Source: Siphonodentalium dalli (lineage: Eukaryota; Mollusca; Scaphopoda; Gadilida; Siphonodentaliidae). From it: 64,000 nt of DNA. Positions within the stretch are counted from its first letter, which is position 1. Each line of letters begins with the position of its first letter. Below are positions 35,402 through 46,600 of this stretch, one piece after another. Both the position numbers and the translations under genes were made by a program. The notes beneath the pieces were generated by a model. The model saw nothing but the letters and a program-made list of their open reading frames with translations. It was not told where the DNA came from and searched no databases. The stretch covers positions 40,511,912 through 40,575,911 of the forward strand of contig CP136064.1 of assembly GCA_032622095.1 (NCBI GenBank). Direction: 5' to 3'.

Positions 35402-35545
35402 ATTGCTAGCTGATGTTCCCGACTTCGTCCGGGCTATTTAGGGATTCGCTTCCGTCTGAGTCGTTATTTGGTGGGAATCCCGATTCAGAATCCAAAGCCG
35501 ATTACGGGGGCGGGGCTAATTCCCGATTCTAGGTCAGATGTTGAC
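35402..35545. repeat. left part of the GACTTCGTCCGGGC repeat family
   Basis: CTAGCTGATGTTCCCGACTT, CGTCCGGGCTATTTAGGGA is the complement of 62770-62812. A likely matching right part (CAGACAGACAGAAGTTCC, about 37230-37535) lies 1.7 kb away, suggesting insertion between the two. Confidence 0.65.
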
Positions 35546-35855
35546 ATCCACGTGGTCTCCGAAACTATGCCGGTTTAATGTTCTCCCAGCGTCAAACATG
35601 GCTCATGTATTTGACACAAGTATCATTTGTATCTTATATTTATAAAGTTCACGTTTGTTGTGAAAGTCATGCTTTTCTTCTATGCGTATATATACACGGC
35701 ACATAATTTGCTGCCAATCCGACTTAATCGCATCATTTTTTCAAGTTAAAGTGTGTTTATTGATGAGGGCAAGCATTGAATTCTAACAACTCTAGGCCTC
35801 CTGAATCAAATTCCGAAGATGTTGTGGAGAACGCACGAAACTTGTCAGTTGCACA

Positions 35856-36575
35856 GGGACGTGACGACAAGGGTTGGTTGGTGTCTCGACCCCCCCCCGA
35901 ACTTTGGTACAATTTGCTTAGCTGTGCAGTCATTCATACGTGAGGAAAAATCAGGATTCTTTTGACTAACTGTTCCAAATAATGATACGTACAAGCCAAC
36001 AAACGCAACAAACAAACCCGATTTTAAATAAATACATATACAAACGTATGACTAACTCGGGAGAGGGGGTGACCGGTGATCTGTATATATGTTCAACCTG
36101 TGTTGGTAGTCATGTTGCTTTGCCATTACTAATTATTTATTTTTTCAGTGTAATAACATATGGGAGAGGGGGTACCCTTCAGTAAGTCAGCACTTGTCCT
36201 CCAATCCCAGTGTATGTATAAACAAATGTATGTGTTATATATCATGTGTTATCTAAATTCGACAAATATTTGAAATAAATATGTTTAAACTAAACTTTGG
36301 TACATTTCCAGCAGTTGGAAATTCCATGCATGACACAACATTAGTTGGACATTAATTTGACACCATATATAGGTTGGAATTATTCTCATTGTTTGATTTT
36401 TTCAACCAGTGAAAGTTGGTAATTTTCCAATCTTAGTGTGTGTCAGGTTGGCTATTCCCAAGGGGTGCAAATGGAATTCTGCGAACCTGTGAGATTGATG
36501 TTTGGTTCAATGGGGGGGGGGGGTGCAGTTGGCCGGAAATTTGAGGAAACCTCTAGCCACGTCCCTAGAACTTGT
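35856..36575. mobile_element. GGGACGTGGC family element with poly-C and poly-G tracts
   Basis: It begins CAGGGACGTGACGAC with a C-run at 35890-35898 and ends with a G-run at 36512-36523 and GCCACGTCCCTAG, so the ends are inverted. About 300 bp in the middle (near 35980-36280) look unrelated and may be a nested insertion. Confidence 0.6.
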
Positions 36576-36713
36576 ACGTGTGGGTACTTAATCAATAAAT
36601 TGACTGACATTTCCCCTAAATAGTCCTGAGATCCTAGAATAAGCTTTACATTTTTGTTTGTGCGATTGGGAGATGGAGTTCACCTGCGATCACAAGACCA
36701 CAACATTAGCTTC

Positions 36714-37199
36714 ATGAGCAAAGCTTTATTTTCCAACTATTGTACAGCACGTTGGCCAAAAAAATGCCTGTGTTTGTTGTCTATACAGAGGCTATTGTGC
36801 AAAACGACTGCATTTAACGAAACAAAACATTTTAAACATGAAATTGCTATAAGACTAGATAGTGCATACGTGTGTCTGATAATCCATCGATATCATATAA
36901 TCCTACTATTTCGCCGAATTGGATATCGACATGCCTTCGGGCGGTATTTTATGGATGGAATTATGAAATGGACATATGAAAGTGACAATAAAATCGACAA
37001 TGATTTGCTTCGCCATCAACCGAAATGCTCCCCCAGCGTTACTATCAATAGCGTTATTATTTGGCTAATTTCAGTAATATTCTCCCAGTTCGATAAAACA
37101 AATTTGTCTCCGCATTTAAAATTCTTTGATATAGATCGTTTATATTCTGCAATAATTTGTACACAAGATAAGGATTCTTATGTTGTATTGTGTTTTTAA
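36714..37199 (+). CDS. hypothetical open reading frame, 161 aa, unidentified
   Basis: The frame is open from 36630 to the stop at 37197-37199 (about 190 codons); the first ATG is at 36714 (MSKALFSNYC). This is longer than expected by chance in AT-rich DNA. The product would be basic and histidine-rich, with motifs such as RYHIILLFRRIGYRHAFGRY and a hydrophobic stretch SVIIWLISVIF near the C-terminus. I recognise no domain, signal peptide or splice context. It lies between two halves of a split repeat, so it may belong to a mobile element inserted there. It could be a single-exon gene, an exon, or a remnant. Confidence 0.3.
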   Translation: MSKALFSNYCTARWPKKCLCLLSIQRLLCKTTAFNETKHFKHEIAIRLDSAYVCLIIHRYHIILLFRRIGYRHAFGRYFMDGIMKWTYESDNKIDNDLLRHQPKCSPSVTINSVIIWLISVIFSQFDKTNLSPHLKFFDIDRLYSAIICTQDKDSYVVLCF

Positions 37200-37229
37200 A
37201 CTCCGAGGTGGCGAAATCTCGGTTTGTTT

Positions 37230-37535
37230 ACATTACGAACATTTGAGTCCGTAATCTGAATCCAGATTCTGAATCCGGATTCCCACGAGATAACGACCCT
37301 GGGCAGAACTATTGTTCGATCGGTCCAGATACATGCCTATATATGAGCGTATATGAGTCAAGGTCAAGGATACGGTCGCACGTGAAATCGGACCCGCCCA
37401 TATTGTTACCGGGATCAAAGTAGGCCTACATACCAAATTCGAGTCGGATCGGTCGAGCAGTTTTCGGGTCTATGACACGCATACACACACAGACAGACAG
37501 AAGTTCCAAAAATATATAATAGACTACCGTGATCA
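37230..37535. repeat. right part of the GACTTCGTCCGGGC repeat family
   Basis: AATCCGGATTCCCACGAG, GAGTCGGATCGGTCGAGCAG and the tail ACACACAGACAGACAGAAGT resemble 62490-62540 and 56785-56830. Confidence 0.6.
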
Positions 37536-37949
37536 AATTAACAATCGTATTACACGAGCGTGAATCTTGCATGCCATTCACAAAAAGTTCGTAAAAAGCT
37601 GTAGCTCAAAAAGTTCGTAAGAAGCTGTAGCTCTTCGCTACATGCTAACCGAAATATATATAAAACAAACTCGTTATTGACACAAAATTGACACTGCATG
37701 GAGATCGTTCACATGTATGCCATCTCCGGGATCATGCACGCGACATATTATATACATGCAGCTGTTATGTTTATAACTATCCGGGATCGATAAACTTAAC
37801 AACCGCTCGTTACAACGATAGATTTAATTAATGATAAACATAAAGTTGGTCGCGCCAATAAACCAGGTCGGATATATCAGGGTACAAAATATAAAGCGTT
37901 AATCTCAAAGTCCAACACAGATGTAGTAACACAATCAATTTCATTCAGT
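37536..37949. other. unassigned stretch
   Basis: A small duplication, AAAAAGTTCGTAAAAAGCTG and AAAAAGTTCGTAAGAAGCTG, lies at 37579-37631. Nothing else recognised. Confidence 0.4.
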
Positions 37950-39330
37950 TACAAGAAAACCGTAATCAGAAATGGTAACGCCCTCAAGATCATATTATTA
38001 GCCATAAATATAAATTATAATATAAAATATATTGGTTACATGAATCCACCGCCTCAGAATTCCGTTAAAGCAACTAATCCTTCAAATTATTACAAAAAAC
38101 TATACGGATTATTACTGCAGGTTTCTCATTCACCACACCAGAAAGCTTCTAAATGCGGATAAAAAATCGGAGAGATTGTGTTCCCGCCAAGAGTGCATGG
38201 CCCAGCCATTGTTCATACCTAAACATCGAAAGCAATTAACGCGGTCATAATAGTTACATACTGCAACTATAAGACATCCAGCGAATACACACCCCACGAA
38301 AACCCGAAATGTGTTGTCCTGCGAGATATCCATCGCTATAGCTCAATTTGACACGGCCAGATTAGCCTTCCTACAATATCCTAAAACAATAAAGCTTCTC
38401 AAATAATCGGCATAGTCAACAGAACTTTCACGAACTTGGGCATCGACACATTCTAATCGCTCTACATTAGCATGGTCAGACCTATCATCGAACACTGTAA
38501 CTCTGCATGGAGCCCACATCACAAATATCAAAGCATTGTATTAGAGAAATACAAAGAAAAGCAACGAAACTAGAAGTTCGTCAAATAAAAACTCTATGCT
38601 ACCGAGACCGAATGATAAGACTCAATCTGATCTCTTTAAAATGTGGAATATTTAGAGGAGATCTAATCGAGGTATATAAACTGTTGAATGGTCATTACAA
38701 TATCAATGCCTGTGACCTATTAGAAAGACACTCATCATGGAAGAACAAGAGGATATAATAAAAAGCTACAGATGCCCATTGTTAACAAGGCCATAGAAAA
38801 ATATTAGGGTGGTAAATAGCTGGAACTCTCTGCCAGACTTCGCTGTTGAGGCTCCAACACTCGATCAATTCAAAATATACATAGACTCATTCTTCTATTT
38901 TATAAAATACGAGTTCGATGACAAGTAATATGTTAAAGTGACTCACAAGTAAATATCGAATGACGATACATATATTTGTAAACAAGCATTGCAAATAATG
39001 TTATTGCAACCGTATTATGATGATGATGATGATGATGATGATGATATGATTGATAGAACAAACCACTATTATGATGATCGTGTCGTTATTTGTTTAAAAT
39101 ATGTATCAATTGACATATACGCACCCGTTCCCTACTTAAAATCAACATATTTCGACAATTTTAGGGGACATCCGCGAATTCGGGGACCTCCGCAAATAGA
39201 CGTCCGCAAATAGCGACCTACTGCGAATTGTCACAACCGGAAAAACCCATTATCTATTTATAAAATGTCCAGCGAACCACAGCTTTCTAAAATATGTACC
39301 ACAGTATACACCCGAGGGGCGTTAATAAAT
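37950..39330 (+). mobile_element. composite LINE-associated repeat, copy 2
   Basis: Same block order as 903-2908 but uninterrupted: leading block, shared non-coding part, RT C-terminus, 3' UTR with a (GAT)n tract (39017-39045), ending near GTTAATAA. This confirms that the blocks belong together in at least one family member. Confidence 0.82.
38455..38930 (+). pseudogene. CR1/Jockey-type LINE reverse transcriptase, C-terminal fragment, copy 2
   Basis: Translation in shifting frames gives MVRPIIEHCNSAWSPHH, RLNLISLKC, FRGDLIEVYKLLNGHYNI, a damaged TRGHNKKLQ region, and VVNSWNSLPDF. The frame is broken after KYK, around the S-W-K-N-K-R-I end near 38755, and by a deletion near 38805. It keeps the glycine of FRGDLIEV that copy 1 has lost, while copy 1 keeps the longer CDLHVLERH segment, so the two decayed independently. 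Only the thumb/C-terminal region is present. Confidence 0.85.
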
Positions 39331-40018
39331 CGAAACGGTCTATTATTCATTTGGAGGGGTATTCAGTTTAAAAAAATGCAGTGGACAATACAAGTGCAGA
39401 ATAATTCATATTCATTTGGGGGAAATGTATATATATATATAGCACTTCCGATACAGCCTCAGATTGAGAATGGCTGTTGTCGAGTGCGTCCGAAAAAATT
39501 AGCTATGATCACCTTATATGTTATCTGAACATTTCCTAAGGGAACTACTCACCAATGCATGTATTTAGAATGTATATAAGTGTTAATGAACGACACATGT
39601 TGCTATGGATCTAATTATAGAACCCGGCCTGAATAGCAAATGGGGCATGGCCTATACATGTATGTATAGCCGCTATAAAATAACCACATGGTGCACTGGC
39701 ATGATGGGGAAAATAAACACTGCTGTGTATTAAGTAGTTTCTCCACATTAATGTTGTTTATAAAGGGAGAACATTACAGCAGCATATCCAATAGCATTTC
39801 GAATATCGTTAGGTCTGACCGTCAGTCGCATTTACATGTACAATGACATTTCCATTTTTTTTTTTTACTATATATATTTCATATCGTGGAGTAGGTTAAA
39901 CCAGGGAACGTGACTTCTATGTTCCCTGGTTAAACATGCATATACAGTAAGTCGGCATATATAAATACATCGACCAATTTACATTGAAATGTTATTATTT
40001 TGAGACAACAAATACGAT
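39331..40018. other. unassigned stretch with one small hairpin
   Basis: AACCAGGGAACGTG and the facing GTTCCCTGGTT lie at about 39894-39935 with a short loop. Poly-T lies at 39856-39866. No gene recognised. Confidence 0.5.
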
Positions 40019-40412
40019 TAAAGATGCATTATCCGAATTAACGCTCCCAAATTACTATTTCTTTGACTTCGGTGTAAAAAATATTTGACTCGAGTCTATA
40101 ACCCACCCATGCATCAAAGCTCAGAGTGATCAGATATCGATTTTTGAAGTTTGTTAATTTTTGGATGGATAACTCTAAAATCAAGTGGTTATTATTGTTA
40201 ATAGTAACCACTTGATTTTCGAGTTATCCATCTTACAACCGCAATTTGTCCATTTGAGCACGTGGTTCTGGTCCACATTTCCAAAAATTAACAAACTTCA
40301 ATAATCGATATCTGATCACTCTGAACTGATGGGTGGGTTCCTCGACTCGAATCAAATATTGTTTACCCCCAAAGCCAAAGAAATAGTAATTTAGGAGCGT
40401 CTAATCGAGATG
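40019..40412. mobile_element. large palindromic TTAA-family element
   Basis: The left arm (TTAAAGATGCATTATCCGAA, CGCTCCCAAATTACTATTTC, TTTGACTCGAG, CAGAGTGATCAGATATCGAT) faces a right arm with the complementary order, ending AGAAATAGTAATTTAGGAGC. A second inner hairpin, AATCAAGTGGTTATTATTGT and its complement, lies at 40180-40225. Confidence 0.88.
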
Positions 40413-40579
40413 TGCAATTATTTGTGGCCCAAAAACACGCCGCCAAACGGACGGTCTCGGACAAAATTGCGGATGAAGATGGATAACTCTAAAATGAAGT
40501 CGTAATACGGCCAAATTCCGTGATATATACTCGAGTGATAATACGGCCATATTTATTTGAACAAAATGTTGATAAATAA

Positions 40580-40621
40580 CACGTTTTGGGAAATTTTATA
40601 CCATAGTTGACAGTGGTTAGC
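40580..40621. repeat. left junction of the 1434-bp array in a MITE remnant
   Basis: ACGTTTTGGGAAATTTTATA, CCATAGTTGACAGTGGTTAG and CATTATTA match 26367-26411 inside the MITE at 26285. The array unit takes over at 40622, so the left border lies within a MITE-like sequence. Confidence 0.65.
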
Positions 40622-43600
40622 ATTATTATACTTCCATGGTGTAACCAAGGAAGTATATTGTTTTTCTACTGAGGTCGTTTTCCGTTTATTTCGAAATACT
40701 CAGAAACTGATTGCAGTAGGAACGCGAAATCTCTAGCGAATGTAGGCATCGAAGGTTTACTAAATATAATGGTATCAGGATTTCCGCCCAATGTTTCTTG
40801 GCGGAGTTATGGCCCTTTTGCGATTATTTTTCATTGTTATTATTATTATACTTGACACTTTTGTAATCACTATTACTCGAAAAGTACAAGAAGTAGGACA
40901 CCAAAACTTGGTAAGTAGGTTGGGGTACATGAGTTCTAACCATATGGCCCATAACGATTTTGTCCGCGCTTTCACCGAGGAGTTATCTCCCTTTATTTGA
41001 AAAAATGTCATTTTATTATCTCGGAAATTATAAGAAGCAGAGCATCGAAAATTAGACCGTATGCACATCTCGATATGCACTACTGCCCACGGGCATAAAA
41101 ACTTGTGTCCGCGCTTTCCCTGAAGAGTTACCGCCCATAGTTGGCAAACCTCTATTTTATTGTACTCTGTTGTCCTCCCGTATTATTCCAGATAACTGCA
41201 TTTGGTTTTTGTAGTCGTATTGACCGTTGTCAGCTTAGTCCAAGGAAGAAAATTTGACAGGGTTGGACATATATTTTTACAATAGGATGGGGGTGCCAAA
41301 TTAAAAAAAAAAATTCGTTACGAATCTCGTCTATTTCTGTATATGGCTTGACTGTGTAAAGCTGATCAAATACCGCGAAAAAAAATTGAAATCTGAGTAG
41401 AAATACCAGAGTTGTGGGCCCTCAAATTTGTTTTTGGGGGGACAATCGGGTTGTCGCCCTATCTCCTTTAAAACGGACAATCATTGCAAATAGTGACACA
41501 CTTCTAAGTATCCAGACTATCTAGTGCTCGGTGTGAGCCAAATTTTGCCAGTGTCGGTTCAGTATTGTGGTTCTGGGGAGGGGTGGTTTATGGTTCAATA
41601 TTTTATTTAGTCTCCGAATCAGATGAAACTTGGAATATAACATCTACCCTACAAACTTATCACGACGCTGAAAACAGATCTCAGATCCGTTGGAAAATGG
41701 CGGAGATTTGGACCCTCAAAGTTTGAACTTGGGCCCATATGCTTTCCAATAACCGAAATGTTTTTCGTCTCCGATTCAGATGAAATGCATTCCATACAAT
41801 ATATGTGAGCAGCAGATCACAAAACTGAAAACAATTTTTAAATCCATTGGAAAATAACGGAGTAACGGGTCTTCAAAATTCGCATTTTGAGCCTGGGTTG
41901 ACAATTTCCCAATCCCGTCACCCAATTTCGAGGCTGGGGTGGGGTCACTTGCAATCACTTGAGATCAACATAAACATGGTAAGGACGTGATATAATCATC
42001 CTACTTCCTATTTTCCGTCCCTAAACTACGATGTTTTCAGCTCAAGATTCGCCCTATTATTATACTTCCATGGTGTAACCAAGGAAGTATATTGTTTTTC
42101 TACTGAGGTCGTTTTCCGTTTATTTCGAAATACTCAGAAACTGATTGCAGTAGGAACGCGAAATCTCTAGCGAATGTAGGCATCGAAGGTTTACTAAATA
42201 TAATGGTATCAGGATTTCCGCCCAATGTTTCTTGGCGGAGTTATGGCCCTTTTGCGATTATTTTTCATTGTTATTATTATTATACTTGACACTTTTGTAA
42301 TCACTATTACTCGAAAAGTACAAGAAGTAGGACACCAAAACTTGGTAAGTAGGTTGGGGTACATGAGTTCTAACCATATGGCCCATAACGATTTTGTCCG
42401 CGCTTTCACCGAGGAGTTATCTCCCTTTATTTGAAAAAATGTCATTTTATTATCTCGGAAATTATAAGAAGCAGAGCATCGAAAATTAGACCGTATGCAC
42501 ATCTCGATATGCACTACTGCCCACGGGCATAAAAACTTGTGTCCGCGCTTTCCCTGAAGAGTTACCGCCCATAGTTGGCAAACCTCTATTTTATTGTACT
42601 CTGTTGTCCTCCCGTATTATTCCAGATAACTGCATTTGGTTTTTGTAGTCGTATTGACCGTTGTCAGCTTAGTCCAAGGAAGAAAATTTGACAGGGTTGG
42701 ACATATATTTTTACAATAGGATGGGGGTGCCAAATTAAAAAAAAAAATTCGTTACGAATCTCGTCTATTTCTGTATATGGCTTGACTGTGTAAAGCTGAT
42801 CAAATACCGCGAAAAAAAATTGAAATCTGAGTAGAAATACCAGAGTTGTGGGCCCTCAAATTTGTTTTTGGGGGGACAATCGGGTTGTCGCCCTATCTCC
42901 TTTAAAACGGACAATCATTGCAAATAGTGACACACTTCTAAGTATCCAGACTATCTAGTGCTCGGTGTGAGCCAAATTTTGCCAGTGTCGGTTCAGTATT
43001 GTGGTTCTGGGGAGGGGTGGTTTATGGTTCAATATTTTATTTAGTCTCCGAATCAGATGAAACTTGGAATATAACATCTACCCTACAAACTTATCACGAC
43101 GCTGAAAACAGATCTCAGATCCGTTGGAAAATGGCGGAGATTTGGACCCTCAAAGTTTGAACTTGGGCCCATATGCTTTCCAATAACCGAAATGTTTTTC
43201 GTCTCCGATTCAGATGAAATGCATTCCATACAATATATGTGAGCAGCAGATCACAAAACTGAAAACAATTTTTAAATCCATTGGAAAATAACGGAGTAAC
43301 GGGTCTTCAAAATTCGCATTTTGAGCCTGGGTTGACAATTTCCCAATCCCGTCACCCAATTTCGAGGCTGGGGTGGGGTCACTTGCAATCACTTGAGATC
43401 AACATAAACATGGTAAGGACGTGATATAATCATCCTACTTCCTATTTTCCGTCCCTAAACTACGATGTTTTCAGCTCAAGATTCGCCCTATTATTATACT
43501 TCCATGGTGTAACCAAGGAAGTATATTGTTTTTCTACTGAGGTCGTTTTCCGTTTATTTCGAAATACTCAGAAACTGATTGCAGTAGGAACGCGAAATCT

Positions 43601-46600
43601 CTAGCGAATGTAGGCATCGAAGGTTTACTAAATATAATGGTATCAGGATTTCCGCCCAATGTTTCTTGGCGGAGTTATGGCCCTTTTGCGATTATTTTTC
43701 ATTGTTATTATTATTATACTTGACACTTTTGTAATCACTATTACTCGAAAAGTACAAGAAGTAGGACACCAAAACTTGGTAAGTAGGTTGGGGTACATGA
43801 GTTCTAACCATATGGCCCATAACGATTTTGTCCGCGCTTTCACCGAGGAGTTATCTCCCTTTATTTGAAAAAATGTCATTTTATTATCTCGGAAATTATA
43901 AGAAGCAGAGCATCGAAAATTAGACCGTATGCACATCTCGATATGCACTACTGCCCACGGGCATAAAAACTTGTGTCCGCGCTTTCCCTGAAGAGTTACC
44001 GCCCATAGTTGGCAAACCTCTATTTTATTGTACTCTGTTGTCCTCCCGTATTATTCCAGATAACTGCATTTGGTTTTTGTAGTCGTATTGACCGTTGTCA
44101 GCTTAGTCCAAGGATGAAAATTTGACAGGGTTGGACATATATTTTTACAATAGGATGGGGGTGCCAAATTAAAAAAAAAAATTCGTTACGAATCTCGTCT
44201 ATTTCTGTATATGGCTTGACTGTGTAAAGCTGATCAAATACCGCGAAAAAAAATTGAAATCTGAGTAGAAATACCAGAGTTGTGGGCCCTCAAATTTGTT
44301 TTTGGGGGGACAATCGGGTTGTCGCCCTATCTCCTTTAAAACGGACAATCATTGCAAATAGTGACACACTTCTAAGTATCCAGACTATCTAGTGCTCGGT
44401 GTGAGCCAAATTTTGCCAGTGTCGGTTCAGTATTGTGGTTCTGGGGAGGGGTGGTTTATGGTTCAATATTTTATTTAGTCTCCGAATCAGATGAAACTTG
44501 GAATATAACATCTACCCTACAAACTTATCACGACGCTGAAAACAGATCTCAGATCCGTTGGAAAATGGCGGAGATTTGGACCCTCAAAGTTTGAACTTGG
44601 GCCCATATGCTTTCCAATAACCGAAATGTTTTTCGTCTCCGATTCAGATGAAATGCATTCCATACAATATATGTGAGCAGCAGATCACAAAACTGAAAAC
44701 AATTTTTAAATCCATTGGAAAATAACGGAGTAACGGGTCTTCAAAATTCGCATTTTGAGCCTGGGTTGACAATTTCCCAATCCCGTCACCCAATTTCGAG
44801 GCTGGGGTGGGGTCACTTGCAATCACTTGAGATCAACATAAACATGGTAAGGACGTGATATAATCATCCTACTTCCTATTTTCCGTCCCTAAACTACGAT
44901 GTTTTCAGCTCAAGATTCGCCCTATTATTATACTTCCATGGTGTAACCAAGGAAGTATATTGTTTTTCTACTGAGGTCGTTTTCCGTTTATTTCGAAATA
45001 CTCAGAAACTGATTGCAGTAGGAACGCGAAATCTCTAGCGAATGTAGGCATCGAAGGTTTACTAAATATAATGGTATCAGGATTTCCGCCCAATGTTTCT
45101 TGGCGGAGTTATGGCCCTTTTGCGATTATTTTTCATTGTTATTATTATTATACTTGACACTTTTGTAATCACTATTACTCGAAAAGTACAAGAAGTAGGA
45201 CACCAAAACTTGGTAAGTAGGTTGGGGTACATGAGTTCTAACCATATGGCCCATAACGATTTTGTCCGCGCTTTCACCGAGGAGTTATCTCCCTTTATTT
45301 GAAAAAATGTCATTTTATTATCTCGGAAATTATAAGAAGCAGAGCATCGAAAATTAGACCGTATGCACATCTCGATATGCACTACTGCCCACGGGCATAA
45401 AAACTTGTGTCCGCGCTTTCCCTGAAGAGTTACCGCCCATAGTTGGCAAACCTCTATTTTATTGTACTCTGTTGTCCTCCCGTATTATTCCAGATAACTG
45501 CATTTGGTTTTTGTAGTCGTATTGACCGTTGTCAGCTTAGTCCAAGGATGAAAATTTGACAGGGTTGGACATATATTTTTACAATAGGATGGGGGTGCCA
45601 AATTAAAAAAAAAAATTCGTTACGAATCTCGTCTATTTCTGTATATGGCTTGACTGTGTAAAGCTGATCAAATACCGCGAAAAAAAATTGAAATCTGAGT
45701 AGAAATACCAGAGTTGTGGGCCCTCAAATTTGTTTTTGGGGGGACAATCGGGTTGTCGCCCTATCTCCTTTAAAACGGACAATCATTGCAAATAGTGACA
45801 CACTTCTAAGTATCCAGACTGTCTAGTGCTCGGTGTGAGCCAAATTTTGCCAGTGTCGGTTCAGTATTGTGGTTCTGGGGAGGGGTGGTTTATGGTTCAA
45901 TATTTTATTTAGTCTCCGAATCAGATGAAACTTGGAATATAACATCTACCCTACAAACTTATCACGACGCTGAAAACAGATCTCAGATCCGTTGGAAAAT
46001 GGCGGAGATTTGGACCCTCAAAGTTTGAACTTGGGCCCATATGCTTTCCAATAACCGAAATGTTTTTCGTCTCCGATTCAGATGAAATGCATTCCATACA
46101 ATATATGTGAGCAGCAGATCACAAAACTGAAAACAATTTTTAAATCCATTGGAAAATAACGGAGTTACGGGTCTTCAAAATTCGCATTTTGAGCCTGGGT
46201 TGACAATTTCCCAATCCCGTCACCCAATTTCGAGGCAGGGGTGGGGTCACTTGCAATCACTTGAGATTAACATAAACATGGTAAGGACGTGATATAATCA
46301 TCCTACTTCCTATTTTCCGTCCCTAAACTACGATGTTTTCAGCTCAAGATTCGCCCTATTATTATACTTCCATGGTGTAACCAAGGAAGTATATTGTTTT
46401 TCTACTGAGGTCGTTTTCCGTTTATTTCGAAATACTCAGAAACTGATTGCAGTAGGAACGCGAAATCTCTAGCGAATGTAGGCATCGAAGGTTTACTAAA
46501 TATAATGGTATCAGGATTTCCGCCCAATGTTTCTTGGCGGAGTTATGGCCCTTTTGCGATTATTTTTCATTGTTATTATTATTATACTTGACACTTTTGT

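Noticed and set aside
39894-39935. tRNA or structured RNA
   Set aside because: A single short hairpin with no cloverleaf or promoter boxes.
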